30,864 nt of DNA from a virus, in the IMG/VR virus record IMGVR_UViG_3300026518_000040, positions 1 to 30,864 of that record; one strand, 5' to 3'. The first letter of the stretch is position 1; the number at the start of each line of letters is the position of its first letter. A program made the position numbers and the translations under genes. The notes below the pieces were generated by a model, which searched no databases, was not told the DNA's origin, and saw only the letters and a list, made by a program, of their open reading frames with translations. Positions 6,185-15,047 of the stretch are shown here, one piece after another.

Positions 6185-6985
6185 TTACCCGATCGTGTAA
6201 TCAAAATTACCTACTGCAATAGATGGTGCAGCATCGCCATTATTTACAGTTACGCCAGTGAAAGACCCATAAGTAATTAGGTTTGTTCCAATATATACCC
6301 CAGCAGCTACTACCGTTCCCCAAGATGCGCCTACAGGGGCAGGAAAAAGAATTGCGTTGGTATTTTGTGTATGTCCATCCCCAGATACTGTAGCATCAAA
6401 GGCAGTATCCGCAGGTATTACACTAGCTCTAGAGTACGCACCACCACTAACTTCAATACCTCCGCCTGCCGCTGTAGGAGCTGTGGTAAATAGGGCAAAA
6501 CTTAAAGACGTTGGTTTGGTAAACGCTACGCCTCTAAATAACCAATCAGCCATAATTTGTGCGAGGTAGTTAGTTGTGTAGGTAAAGTTAAATGTAAAGG
6601 CATTTATAGGCCATTCAGGAGCAGGACTAGAAGCGCCAATAACCTTACTTGCATCTAATACTCCGTAGGCAAGTAGGTTCCCTCCGGTTGGCTGGTCGTA
6701 AATACCCCAGTGAGTAGCTGTTCCCCATGCACCAGAAGGGGCGTTAAAGGTAATAGCTACTGCATTCTTAACTGTTTGTCCTGTTCTGGAGAAGTTAGTT
6801 ATGTTTCTAGCCATACTTACCCGGGCATATCCATTAGTAAAGCTAAATTCTGACACTGCCCCTGTTTCTCCGTTTGTTACACCTGATAGAAAGGCGAAAT
6901 GCAGGTTAGTTGGGGGAGTATAGCTTGCTGTCCTAAAAATATGGTTTATTATTTGGTTTTCTGTATAGTCTGTTAACGCTGCCAT
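6185..6985 (-). CDS. tail fibre protein with two tandem domains
   Basis: A 266-residue protein made of two copies of a phage tail domain of about 125 residues. The first (about 1-130) has L-H-F-A-F-L-S-G-V-T-N-G-E, G-Y-A-R-V, and W-G-T-A-T-H-W-G-I-Y-D. The second (about 140-266) starts A-D-W-L-F-R-G and repeats the order: L-S-F-A-L-F-T-T-A-P-T, G-G-A-Y-S-R-A, then W-G-T-V-V-A-A-G-V-Y. This family is common in siphovirus tail tips and is thought to be structural. It follows the hub gene directly. The duplication seems old, because the copies keep only the motif framework. Confidence 0.7.
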   Translation of the reverse strand: MAALTDYTENQIINHIFRTASYTPPTNLHFAFLSGVTNGETGAVSEFSFTNGYARVSMARNITNFSRTGQTVKNAVAITFNAPSGAWGTATHWGIYDQPTGGNLLAYGVLDASKVIGASSPAPEWPINAFTFNFTYTTNYLAQIMADWLFRGVAFTKPTSLSFALFTTAPTAAGGGIEVSGGAYSRASVIPADTAFDATVSGDGHTQNTNAILFPAPVGASWGTVVAAGVYIGTNLITYGSFTGVTVNNGDAAPSIAVGNFDYTIG

Positions 6986-6996
6986 TATATTTCCTA

Positions 6997-9900
6997 CTAA
7001 GGTAATTCTGTTAAATTTACGATTACAGAAGAGCTTGAATTAGATAAGGATATTACTCTCCATAATACGTCATATAAAGTAACCAAGTCCCCTACCTCTA
7101 AGTAACTAAATGAATAAGGTAATCTTAAAGTAACCTCTCTAAGCAAATTTGTCTTTAACGCAACTCTAGCTGTTAGAGCAATATTTGCCGAAGTATCTGT
7201 TTGTAGCCACTCAGCGTCTATAGTTGCTTTGTTAGTCAATTTTAACGTATTTTCTGTTTTTTTGCAAGTTAAATTATTAGTTTTATTTGCATTTACTATC
7301 TTATTAAACGAATCTGTAAGATAGTTTTTGTTGTAATTTATAGTTATGTCAGTTTCTCTATTAGAAGCATAACTAATAGTTGGTTGAACGAGACAGTCTT
7401 TTTCAGCTATAACTACACTATCATTTGAATAGTCTAACCAGCGAATAGGATAGACTTTTCCGTTGTTTCTTGCAAGTAAAATTGCTGCTTGCTCACTTAA
7501 AAAAGTTAAAATGGTTAAACCATCTATAGGATCCGCGATACGTCTAGCAACTGTAAAATTATTAGTAGTTGACCAATCCTTTAATGTAGATTTAGCAGTT
7601 ATATCTATTTTTTCATTTAATGAGGTTAGTAAGGAGTCATATACATCCGCTAAATTACCACTGCTTCCTTGCACCGTAGCAGACATATTTGTTGGGGTTG
7701 ATCTTGTTTCTTTACTAAACTCCACAGCTATATAAGCCCTAACTAATGCAATATTAGCTGCTGTACTACCATTAGCCCATTGGATTCTTAATTCTTGATT
7801 AGTTAAATCTTGCCAGTCATTAACCCAAGGTAAAGAGAAAGTATTTACTGTAGTGCGTGGAGAAGAAGGCACACGTATGTTTATATTTCCTCCAAGTAAG
7901 GATACATTTATACCTGTATTAGGCAGATAGTTGTTCTGAACAGTTGTACTTCCATAAGCTGGAGTGTTATTTATAGTTATTGGGGATACATTCCAAGTTA
8001 CTTGTATTGTATGTGCTTTTGGCTCTGTTTGGTAGTCTTTCGAACCATATAATCCATTTATTATTTCATGAGTGAAGGTTAATATTTGGTTAGCAGATAC
8101 AAATACTGAAAAAGTAGTTACAGAAGCTGCAAGACTTTTGCTTACTCCCCCTAGATTAGCAAATGCTTGGTTTGAGGTAGTATAGGAGTGCATAGATACA
8201 GAAAAACTGTATGTTCCTGCAACTAAATTTGAAGGCGCAACTATGTTTTGTCTAGCTCTATAAACAAAAAGTCCTACATTACTAGGTACTTCAGCGTAAG
8301 AAACAGGCCAAGCAACTTGGTCCGTCGTAGTTAGATTACTTAAACTACTTGTTCCTCCACCGATTGATGTTGCTATATCGCTGTTGTTAAAAGAAGAACT
8401 GCCTTGTGTTATTGTGTCTACTATAACTGTTTTGTTTATCGTTGTTCCGGCTTCTTGTTGTTGAGTTAGAACACCAAGTTGCTTTCCCCCAAAACTTACA
8501 GAGACTGTACCGGCTAAAGAGTCTGTACTAAACCACTCAATAACTAGATTAGTTTTAGAAATATCCCCTAAATTAGGGTTATCTGTCGTCTGAAGAGCTG
8601 TAAAAGTTGTATTACTAGGCCATTGTAGCGTTGCATAATTGGCATTATCAAGGTTCCCTGTGACTACTGTTCTTTGTAAGGTGGTTATAGTAACTGTGCC
8701 TCCTCCTGAAAGTTGTATGGGGATGTTATCAGTATCATTGTCAAAAGTAAAATTGCTTATTGAGTAGACTACAGTACCATTAGAAGCGTAGTAGACAAGT
8801 TTATTAGCTATAGATAATCTAGCCTCGCCGGAGAAACCCGCTAAATTTATAGAGAAGGCTACAAAGTATTCTCCAGAAATAATCCTATCATTGTTTGGTC
8901 TTGGAAAAATAGCGAAAACAGTAGTACCTGCTGAGGTAGCTCCCGGCAAACTAGAAGCTGTTTGGTTAACTGCGCCTGTAGCTCCTTTTATAGCATTTAA
9001 AGGATTTAACGCAGGGGTTGTGTTAGAGGTAGCCGACCAAACTACTTGTATGTCTTTTAATGTAGGTAGGTTAGTAGTATTTCCAAGATTAGTAAAATGC
9101 GTTAAGTGTAGAGCAGAGCTATTAGTTATACTTATTTGTACTATTGTGCTTCCAGCAGTTTTCGTTAGATTTATAGGACTACCATTTAAATAAGCCACCA
9201 TTGCTTGTGGTGCATTTGTAATACTTGTATCTGTTTGTCCATTCCAAGATATTGTAAATGAGTAGGTTCCTGCAGTTACGTTAGAAGGTGGGATTATAGC
9301 AACATCAAGATTGTCTAACATTATATACCCATTAGCGTTTTGATTTGCTATGTTATATTTTATCTTGTAAAGTTGCTGCCCAGAAGAGTCAATCTTATCG
9401 AAATTAACTTCTTTAGTAAAAATCTCAGAAAGTTTCTTACTTATAGGTGGGGTTGGAAATGTTATTTTAGAATTAACTAAATCTGGCACCCAACCAGAAA
9501 TAACTGAATCATCAGCTTTTACTGTAGTTATACTACTTACACCATGCCCTGCTGCTAAATACTCCCATAGCCCTACCTGTGCTACTATTGTACCTTGTTT
9601 GTGGTTTACTGTTACCGTAACACCAAATAATTCTGTATCTATTTTACTAGAGTATTGTATTGTTTCACCGTCTACCCAGATTGCGCCAGACTGTGTAAAT
9701 CCAGAAGCATCTTGTACTTTTATGCTAGTATCTCCCGCAAAAAGATTGACACTAAGAGTAGAAAAGTAAGGACTAGATATAGGTATTAGAGGACAATTTT
9801 CTACTGTTCCTATTATTTCCGGCTTAAGTTGCCCTATCGAGTTAGAAGGTGCGTAAGGAAATTCTGTGTTAGTTATTTTTCCAAACCTAGGAAAAAATAC

Positions 9901-10272
9901 TACAATCTCGCCTTTATCACTCAAAGAAAATGACCAAATATTGCCTGTTCTTATAGGTTCTTCTTGTACTACTTTTGTATTAAGTAAAGTACCACATGCT
10001 ACACTTCCTTGTGAATTTACACACTCATAGACTCTACATTCTCTATTAGTCCAAAAAGAATGATTATATATAGAGGGAAGATTAGTAGAGTTTATAGAAA
10101 AATTACTATCGGATAAAGAAGTTATTACGCCGTAAATCTTATCACTACCCAACTTGCAATTTTTTCCAGAGATATAAAGTAAGCCTTCATCTAAGCCTAA
10201 GGCAATTACTTTAAAGGAGGTAGAGGCATTAGAAGATAGGTCTGATTTTAGTTCGTGAGGCAGTAATTTCAC
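6997..10272 (-). CDS. tail-tip hub protein with inserted beta-sandwich modules
   Basis: A 1091-residue protein following the distal tail gene with a 4-nt overlap (ATGA, 10269-10272), the position of the central hub or baseplate protein. Residues 1-300 look like the hub N-terminus, including G-D-T-S-I-K-V and an I-W-V-D-G-E-T-I-Q-Y strand. Residues about 310-860 are Ser/Thr/Asn-rich beta modules, at least two related (P-S-N-V-T-A-G-T-Y-S-F at about 329 and P-S-N-L-V-A-G-T-Y-S-F at about 680, each followed by an I-Q-V-x-W strand). Residues about 910-1091 resume a compact hub-like C-terminus (E-V-G-D-L-V-T-L-Y-D). The hub probably organises the tip that penetrates the envelope. The modules may bind carbohydrate. 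Confidence 0.65.
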   Translation of the reverse strand: MKLLPHELKSDLSSNASTSFKVIALGLDEGLLYISGKNCKLGSDKIYGVITSLSDSNFSINSTNLPSIYNHSFWTNRECRVYECVNSQGSVACGTLLNTKVVQEEPIRTGNIWSFSLSDKGEIVVFFPRFGKITNTEFPYAPSNSIGQLKPEIIGTVENCPLIPISSPYFSTLSVNLFAGDTSIKVQDASGFTQSGAIWVDGETIQYSSKIDTELFGVTVTVNHKQGTIVAQVGLWEYLAAGHGVSSITTVKADDSVISGWVPDLVNSKITFPTPPISKKLSEIFTKEVNFDKIDSSGQQLYKIKYNIANQNANGYIMLDNLDVAIIPPSNVTAGTYSFTISWNGQTDTSITNAPQAMVAYLNGSPINLTKTAGSTIVQISITNSSALHLTHFTNLGNTTNLPTLKDIQVVWSATSNTTPALNPLNAIKGATGAVNQTASSLPGATSAGTTVFAIFPRPNNDRIISGEYFVAFSINLAGFSGEARLSIANKLVYYASNGTVVYSISNFTFDNDTDNIPIQLSGGGTVTITTLQRTVVTGNLDNANYATLQWPSNTTFTALQTTDNPNLGDISKTNLVIEWFSTDSLAGTVSVSFGGKQLGVLTQQQEAGTTINKTVIVDTITQGSSSFNNSDIATSIGGGTSSLSNLTTTDQVAWPVSYAEVPSNVGLFVYRARQNIVAPSNLVAGTYSFSVSMHSYTTSNQAFANLGGVSKSLAASVTTFSVFVSANQILTFTHEIINGLYGSKDYQTEPKAHTIQVTWNVSPITINNTPAYGSTTVQNNYLPNTGINVSLLGGNINIRVPSSPRTTVNTFSLPWVNDWQDLTNQELRIQWANGSTAANIALVRAYIAVEFSKETRSTPTNMSATVQGSSGNLADVYDSLLTSLNEKIDITAKSTLKDWSTTNNFTVARRIADPIDGLTILTFLSEQAAILLARNNGKVYPIRWLDYSNDSVVIAEKDCLVQPTISYASNRETDITINYNKNYLTDSFNKIVNANKTNNLTCKKTENTLKLTNKATIDAEWLQTDTSANIALTARVALKTNLLREVTLRLPYSFSYLEVGDLVTLYDVLWRVISLSNSSSSVIVNLTELP

Positions 10273-10907
10273 AGAGCCTCCTTAATGTTCCAAGTTCCTG
10301 TCCATCTACTTTTACTGGTTTCTGATAGCGGATAATCACCTAAACCTCTAACTAAAAGAGCAGAGTCAAAATAGGCAGATTCAATAACTACAGGAAGTCT
10401 AAACCCATTACTTCCTAGATAAGCTTTTTTGAATAACAAGTGTTCTGTTTTAGGTAAAGATAATTGTATTCTTCCTTTTCGTGCAGTATAAAGAATTTTA
10501 GAAAATCCAACACCCCCTAATGTTTCTGAATCAACAGATACTACGTCTGTCTCTAATCTTGACGAGATTACAGGGTCTTTTACAACTATACTTTGTCCAA
10601 AATAAACTGTTCCTAGACTACCTATAATTCCGGTATTAGTTATTTTCCAATATTTGTCTGAGATATCTATAGTAAGTGTAAATATGTTACCAGTGGGTAC
10701 TATTGTCCCTGTCGTAATTCTATTAGTCCAACTTGTTCCGTCAACTGAAGAACTTATAGAGACAGATTGTAAATTGCTATCTAAGAAAGCTATTGTATTA
10801 ACAATAGGTGTGTTTTTGTAAAAAAATACTTTAACTTCTCCTGTTTGGAGCAGTATTTTAACTTTCCTAGAAGCTATGGCTGGCTCAGGACTATAAACTA
10901 TTCTCAT
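10269..10907 (-). CDS. distal tail/tail-tip connector protein
   Basis: A 212-residue beta-rich protein between the tape measure (overlap ATGA, 10904-10907) and the hub (overlap ATGA), the usual site of the distal tail protein that joins the tube to the tip. It contains a repeated strand/turn pattern and a Y-W-K-I-T-N-T segment typical of tail-tip beta-sandwiches, then a basic second half. I assign the role from position and fold type and do not recognise a specific family. A lambda M- or L-like minor tail protein is the main alternative. Confidence 0.55.
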   Translation of the reverse strand: MRIVYSPEPAIASRKVKILLQTGEVKVFFYKNTPIVNTIAFLDSNLQSVSISSSVDGTSWTNRITTGTIVPTGNIFTLTIDISDKYWKITNTGIIGSLGTVYFGQSIVVKDPVISSRLETDVVSVDSETLGGVGFSKILYTARKGRIQLSLPKTEHLLFKKAYLGSNGFRLPVVIESAYFDSALLVRGLGDYPLSETSKSRWTGTWNIKEAL

Positions 10908-13900
10908 CCGGCTAAAGTTCCTGTCGTTTGTAGTAGATTAGGGTTAACTCTGAGCTGTTGTTTTAATTCTGAGATAAACTCTTGGTAATTACTGACGTTG
11001 GGTAAACTTAGATTATTTATATGTATGTTGGTGTCATTGGTAGGTGTAGTTACTTGTTGGTTTGGTGTTTGAACTATAACTTTTTCTCCTTTGGTAGCCC
11101 TGAAAGCTACTAGGGAGGAGTCAACTGCACCATTTCCACCAACGGTAAAAGACCCTCCTGTGGCAAAAGCAGGTAACTTTTTGGCAAGTTCTGCTACTTT
11201 AGTTTGTACAGAAGAGTCGAAAGTTAGGGTGTTATTTTGCCGAAAAATACCTTCTTTTGCAAGTGCTAATATAGCTAATTGTTCTAACTGACTTAGGCTA
11301 GTTACCTGCCCCACTGAGGAGGCTTTTTTAGCTACAGCTATTTCGTTTTGTGCTTTAACAATAGATTTTGCAGCGTTTATTTCTGTTTGTACACGTTGTT
11401 GTGCAGCTTGAGTTTCCACCTGATTTATAGCAGCTAAGTTAGATTTAACAGCATTAAAACGCTTTGAATTTAGATCAAGTAATTTGTTTTGAAAATTCTG
11501 TTCTATGACAGCCCGGGCTTCTTGATTACCTTTTACAAGGTTTAGCTGCTCATCTCTACTTTTTTTAAGTTGCAGAAGCTCCAAGTTATAATGGTCTTGT
11601 TCAGTACCTCGTAGATTTGCTAGTATTTTAGCTGTTTCAAGATTAGCCGTTTCTAGTGCTTTTTTCTTTTCGTTTTCTAAAGAAATAGCCAAGTTTCTTC
11701 TTGAGGATTTAAGGGAATCTATAATTTTTAGTTGTTTTCTAAGTGCTGCCGTGTCTACAGTATCAGAACTTTGAAGAATTTTTAGCTGGGTTTTAGCAGT
11801 TTCGATCTGAGTATCTAAATCTTTTAGCTGTAGCCTTTGTTTTTCTTTATAATAATCTTCAACAGTTAACAGGTTATTATCATATTGTTCTTTTAAGGTT
11901 ACTAAAGAGTCTTTTATATTTTTTGAGGCGGCATATTGTGCATCGGAGTATTCTTTAACTAAAGAGTTTAACTTTTTTAAAGTTGCTGATCTACGCTGTT
12001 CTGCCGCTCTAGCTTTTTCTTCCGCAGTGGCGTTTTCTTGAGCTGTTTTTGCGTTATCTTTAGCTATTTTTAATTGCTTCTTAGCCAAAGAAAGGGCTAA
12101 TTGTCCAGAAACAAGTTTATACTTAGTAGAGGAAAAAGTAAAGAAAAATAGGTCTTTTTCTATTTTTGCCTTAAGTTTAGTTAGCCTTATAAATTTTTTT
12201 ACTAGCCGCAGTCGTTCTTTAGCTGCTACAACACTGGGGTCGTCTTGTAAATTTATTTTTAGACGCTCAGCCGCTGTAGCATTAGCTAATTTTGTTTCCT
12301 TAGCTATAGTATGCTGGATTTTCGCTATTTGACCTAAGACATTTGCGTACTTTTCATTCTGCTTTATAATCTCAAGTAGCCCTGCTATAAAAAGTATAGG
12401 GCCTAATTGCTTTCTAGCTAAAGCTATAAGGTCTACTATATTACCCCATATAACTCGTAATAACTTTGATTGTAAAACAGCTTGAGTTATACCTCCGACC
12501 AATAGAGCTAGCCCTACTTTACCTACTTCTTTTATTGAAACAGATATAGCATCTGTCCCTTTAAGAATACGGTTTAATCCATTAACCAGATCAGTAACCA
12601 CACTTAAAACAGCCGTCATTGAGTCTTTTGTCTGAGCAAAGACAGTTTCACCTAAATGAATTAAACTTGTTTTATATCTTCCTATAGCTGCCTGTAGCCC
12701 ACTTTGTGCAATAGCAAAACCTGCTTTAAAGTCTATAGCCATCTGTCTAACAAACTTTACCATTGTATCATGGGCAAATACCAACCCAGCTTTCATAGAT
12801 TTAGCTAAATCTTGTGTACTTGGGAAAAGATCTGCATTAGCTTTTTGAAAACGAGCAAACGCTCCAGGAAGCAGGTTGCCTAATTGTTTAACAAGTTCCT
12901 CTGACTGTACCTTTGTCTTGTTAAAGATCTGAGAAATAGCTAAAAAAGTTAACTTAACTTTATCTGCTGGAAGGTGCAGAGCTGTTGTAACTGTATTAAG
13001 ATTAGTAAATAAGTCCCATACTGTTTGGGTACTTTCGCCAGCTAAGCCCATTGAAGCATTAAGATTCCTAAAATTTTCCCTCAGTGTTCCTATATCTATT
13101 CCTGTTCTCTGTGCTTCTTGATTTAACCCAGAAAAAACTGCCGCTACTTTAGCCCCAGAACCTAGAGTAGATTCTAACACAGCTTTTGTAGTTTGTAATT
13201 CTATACCTATTCTGGGAACAGCAGAAATAGCTGCTACCGTTGTATTAACTACTGCATTAAAAACCCTATAAAGTCCTATACCCTCTGCAATTTTAACCGC
13301 CCAATGGACTTGCTCCCTAGAACCTCTAGCTATAGATCTATTTACCCTGTCTTGTTCTGCCCTAACTTTTCGTTTAGCTGCAAGAATATCTTTATTTAAT
13401 TTAACTACCTTAGCTTCTTCTACCTCTACTTTTTGTAAATTTTTAGCTATTTCTAAGGACTCTCTACGAAATTTAGAAAATACTTTAGTTTGCGCAGCTA
13501 CTCTATTTTTTAAGGAACCTTCTGCGCTTCTTTTAGATATATCTGCTAAATCTTTCTGTAATTTTTCTTCTATGAGTCTGGCTTTTTCGGCAGCTTTTAA
13601 GCGAACGACTATTATGTCATTAGCACCTTTAGCTATAATAGCTTTTTGTAGGGCTATTGTTCTTTTATTCGCGGCAAGAAGTCTTTGGTTTTCTGCCTCT
13701 ACATTAGCTTGTCTAGTGTTTTTGGCAGATAGTATATCTCTATATTGCTGAGCTTGTTGTTTTCTAAGAGAAATACCTTGTTTAACCCGCTCTTTCTCTG
13801 CCGCTTCCTCTTCTTTTAATTCTTTGCGAACATTAGCTAATAAAGCTTTACTTATAGTTTCCCGTTCTCGCTTATAAGCTTTATAAGCTGCTACGCTTTC

Positions 13901-14182
13901 TGCAAGAGGGGCCTGTGTTGTAGCACCTGTTGTAAAACTACCTACCCCAGATAGGGCTAATTGTGTTTTAAGAGTATTTAGCTTTTTTAATGAATCAGCA
14001 GCTATTTTAACAGAATGAGTCCATTCTTCTACACCTTTCTTGTTAATAGTATAAACAGAAGTTAAATTAGTTACTTTGGCACCTAACTTATCTGTTTTAG
14101 AAGTTATTTTATCTAAAACAGCGTCCCCGTCTGATGTGGTTTTTATCCGTAACTCTAGTGTTTTATTTGTTTTCTGCGCCAT
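10904..14182 (-). CDS. tape measure protein
   Basis: A 1092-residue protein, the longest in the window with the hub. A conserved tape-measure domain lies at about residues 310-500, with I-E-L-Q-T-T-K-A-V-L-E-S-T-L-G, T-L-R-E-N-F-R-N-L-N-A-S, and the Q-L-G-N-L-L-P-G-A-F-A-R-F segment. Long charged coiled-coil stretches flank it (about 100-290 and 690-960), and hydrophobic segments lie at about 555-615. It runs through the tail tube and sets its length. At roughly 0.15 nm per residue, as in characterised phages, the tail would be near 160 nm. Its start overlaps the end of the frameshifted chaperone by 20 nt, as usual. Confidence 0.92.
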   Translation of the reverse strand: MAQKTNKTLELRIKTTSDGDAVLDKITSKTDKLGAKVTNLTSVYTINKKGVEEWTHSVKIAADSLKKLNTLKTQLALSGVGSFTTGATTQAPLAESVAAYKAYKRERETISKALLANVRKELKEEEAAEKERVKQGISLRKQQAQQYRDILSAKNTRQANVEAENQRLLAANKRTIALQKAIIAKGANDIIVVRLKAAEKARLIEEKLQKDLADISKRSAEGSLKNRVAAQTKVFSKFRRESLEIAKNLQKVEVEEAKVVKLNKDILAAKRKVRAEQDRVNRSIARGSREQVHWAVKIAEGIGLYRVFNAVVNTTVAAISAVPRIGIELQTTKAVLESTLGSGAKVAAVFSGLNQEAQRTGIDIGTLRENFRNLNASMGLAGESTQTVWDLFTNLNTVTTALHLPADKVKLTFLAISQIFNKTKVQSEELVKQLGNLLPGAFARFQKANADLFPSTQDLAKSMKAGLVFAHDTMVKFVRQMAIDFKAGFAIAQSGLQAAIGRYKTSLIHLGETVFAQTKDSMTAVLSVVTDLVNGLNRILKGTDAISVSIKEVGKVGLALLVGGITQAVLQSKLLRVIWGNIVDLIALARKQLGPILFIAGLLEIIKQNEKYANVLGQIAKIQHTIAKETKLANATAAERLKINLQDDPSVVAAKERLRLVKKFIRLTKLKAKIEKDLFFFTFSSTKYKLVSGQLALSLAKKQLKIAKDNAKTAQENATAEEKARAAEQRRSATLKKLNSLVKEYSDAQYAASKNIKDSLVTLKEQYDNNLLTVEDYYKEKQRLQLKDLDTQIETAKTQLKILQSSDTVDTAALRKQLKIIDSLKSSRRNLAISLENEKKKALETANLETAKILANLRGTEQDHYNLELLQLKKSRDEQLNLVKGNQEARAVIEQNFQNKLLDLNSKRFNAVKSNLAAINQVETQAAQQRVQTEINAAKSIVKAQNEIAVAKKASSVGQVTSLSQLEQLAILALAKEGIFRQNNTLTFDSSVQTKVAELAKKLPAFATGGSFTVGGNGAVDSSLVAFRATKGEKVIVQTPNQQVTTPTNDTNIHINNLSLPNVSNYQEFISELKQQLRVNPNLLQTTGTLAG

Positions 14183-15019
14183 TAGATACTTGTCTTGCTG
14201 CTAATAGAATGTTAGCGAATCCATTATGTATATGAGCTAGTCTATAATAAGTTTTTTGGGCGGGAAGATTATGTTCTTTTACAATTTCTATCATAACGGC
14301 AGGGTCTATAGAGTAATCTTCTCCACGAAGGAATAGGTATATAACTTTATACACAGAAAAAAGCAGTTCATTATCTTCATCGAGATAAAAATAAACTGCT
14401 TCTATTTCTTCTTTTTCCTCTTCCTCTTGAGCTAATTCAGGAAACTCATCGGCTAAAGATTCTTCCTCTTGCCTTCTTTTATCTATTTCTGCCTTCTGAG
14501 TTTCCCATAAAGTAGCTTTTCCAAGAGCTTCCCCTGCCTCTATGAGTTTTTTAGTTGCTCTGCCTCGTAATCTACATTAAGTAATGCTTTTTGTAGAGCA
14601 GTAATAAGGGACGACCTCCAAGGAGCCGCAGATAAATATAGATCTAGGAGGGCGGCTAGACATTCGTCCGAAGTCCCCCAGAAGTCGTCATTAGGTTTAG
14701 CTTTCCGTGTATCAGGAACAACAAGCTCAATAGTTTTATCGTTTTCACTATCATAAATTTCTAGTTTTGCTTGCTTTATATAAATAACTTGGCTCTTGAT
14801 GTAAGCATCTATTTCTTTTGAAGCTAAACTACCATCTTTCATATCTTCTATCTGTTGTTCCAGAAGTTCTTGGAAAGTAGTTAGTTCTTTTTCGGCTTCT
14901 TCAAGTTTATACCTTTTAAACCCTACTACGATTTTGTCAGTTGCCCCACTCGAATCTTTAGCTTTGATAGTAAGCTCAATTACCGGCGTTTGTAATTTTA
15001 CGAAAAGTTGTTTTGCCAT
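14163..15019 (-). CDS. tail assembly chaperone GT fusion (-1 frameshift)
   Basis: The long form of the tail chaperone, made by a -1 shift at 14546-14552. The first 158 residues are those of the short form (14540-15019). After the slip, translation re-reads base 14546 and continues open to the TAA at 14163-14165, adding 127 residues for 285 in all. The added part starts L-I-E-A-G-E-A-L, has a very acidic stretch (repeated E-E-E) and ends in a helical domain. Lambda-type siphoviruses make G and GT this way to hold the tape measure during tail assembly. The open -1 frame, slippery heptamer and position immediately before the tape measure agree. Confidence 0.85.
14540..15019 (-). CDS. tail assembly chaperone G (short form)
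   Basis: A 159-residue protein between the tail tube gene and the tape measure. It has a beta-rich N-terminus (I-E-L-T-I-K-A, then V-V-G-F-K-R-Y), a helical acidic middle, and a C-terminal domain (D-D-F-W-G-T-S-D-E-C-L-A-A-L-L-D-L-Y) that looks like the conserved core of this chaperone. It terminates at TAG two codons after the slippery site, so most ribosomes should make this form. It coats the tape measure and recruits tube subunits but is normally absent from the finished virion. Confidence 0.82.
   Translation of the reverse strand: MAKQLFVKLQTPVIELTIKAKDSSGATDKIVVGFKRYKLEEAEKELTTFQELLEQQIEDMKDGSLASKEIDAYIKSQVIYIKQAKLEIYDSENDKTIELVVPDTRKAKPNDDFWGTSDECLAALLDLYLSAAPWRSSLITALQKALLNVDYEAEQLKNS
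14546..14552 (-). other. programmed -1 frameshift site A AAA AAC
   Basis: Read on the minus strand in the G frame, the codons CTA AAA AAC precede TCA TAG, giving the slippery heptamer A AAA AAC in the correct register. Slipping back one base at AAA and AAC opens the frame that runs to 14163. I see no strong downstream hairpin, only a weak AGAG/CTCT pairing. The heptamer is an efficient bacterial slippery sequence by itself. Confidence 0.85.
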
Positions 15020-15047
15020 TAGATTTGCCCTCTAAAGTTATTAAAAA

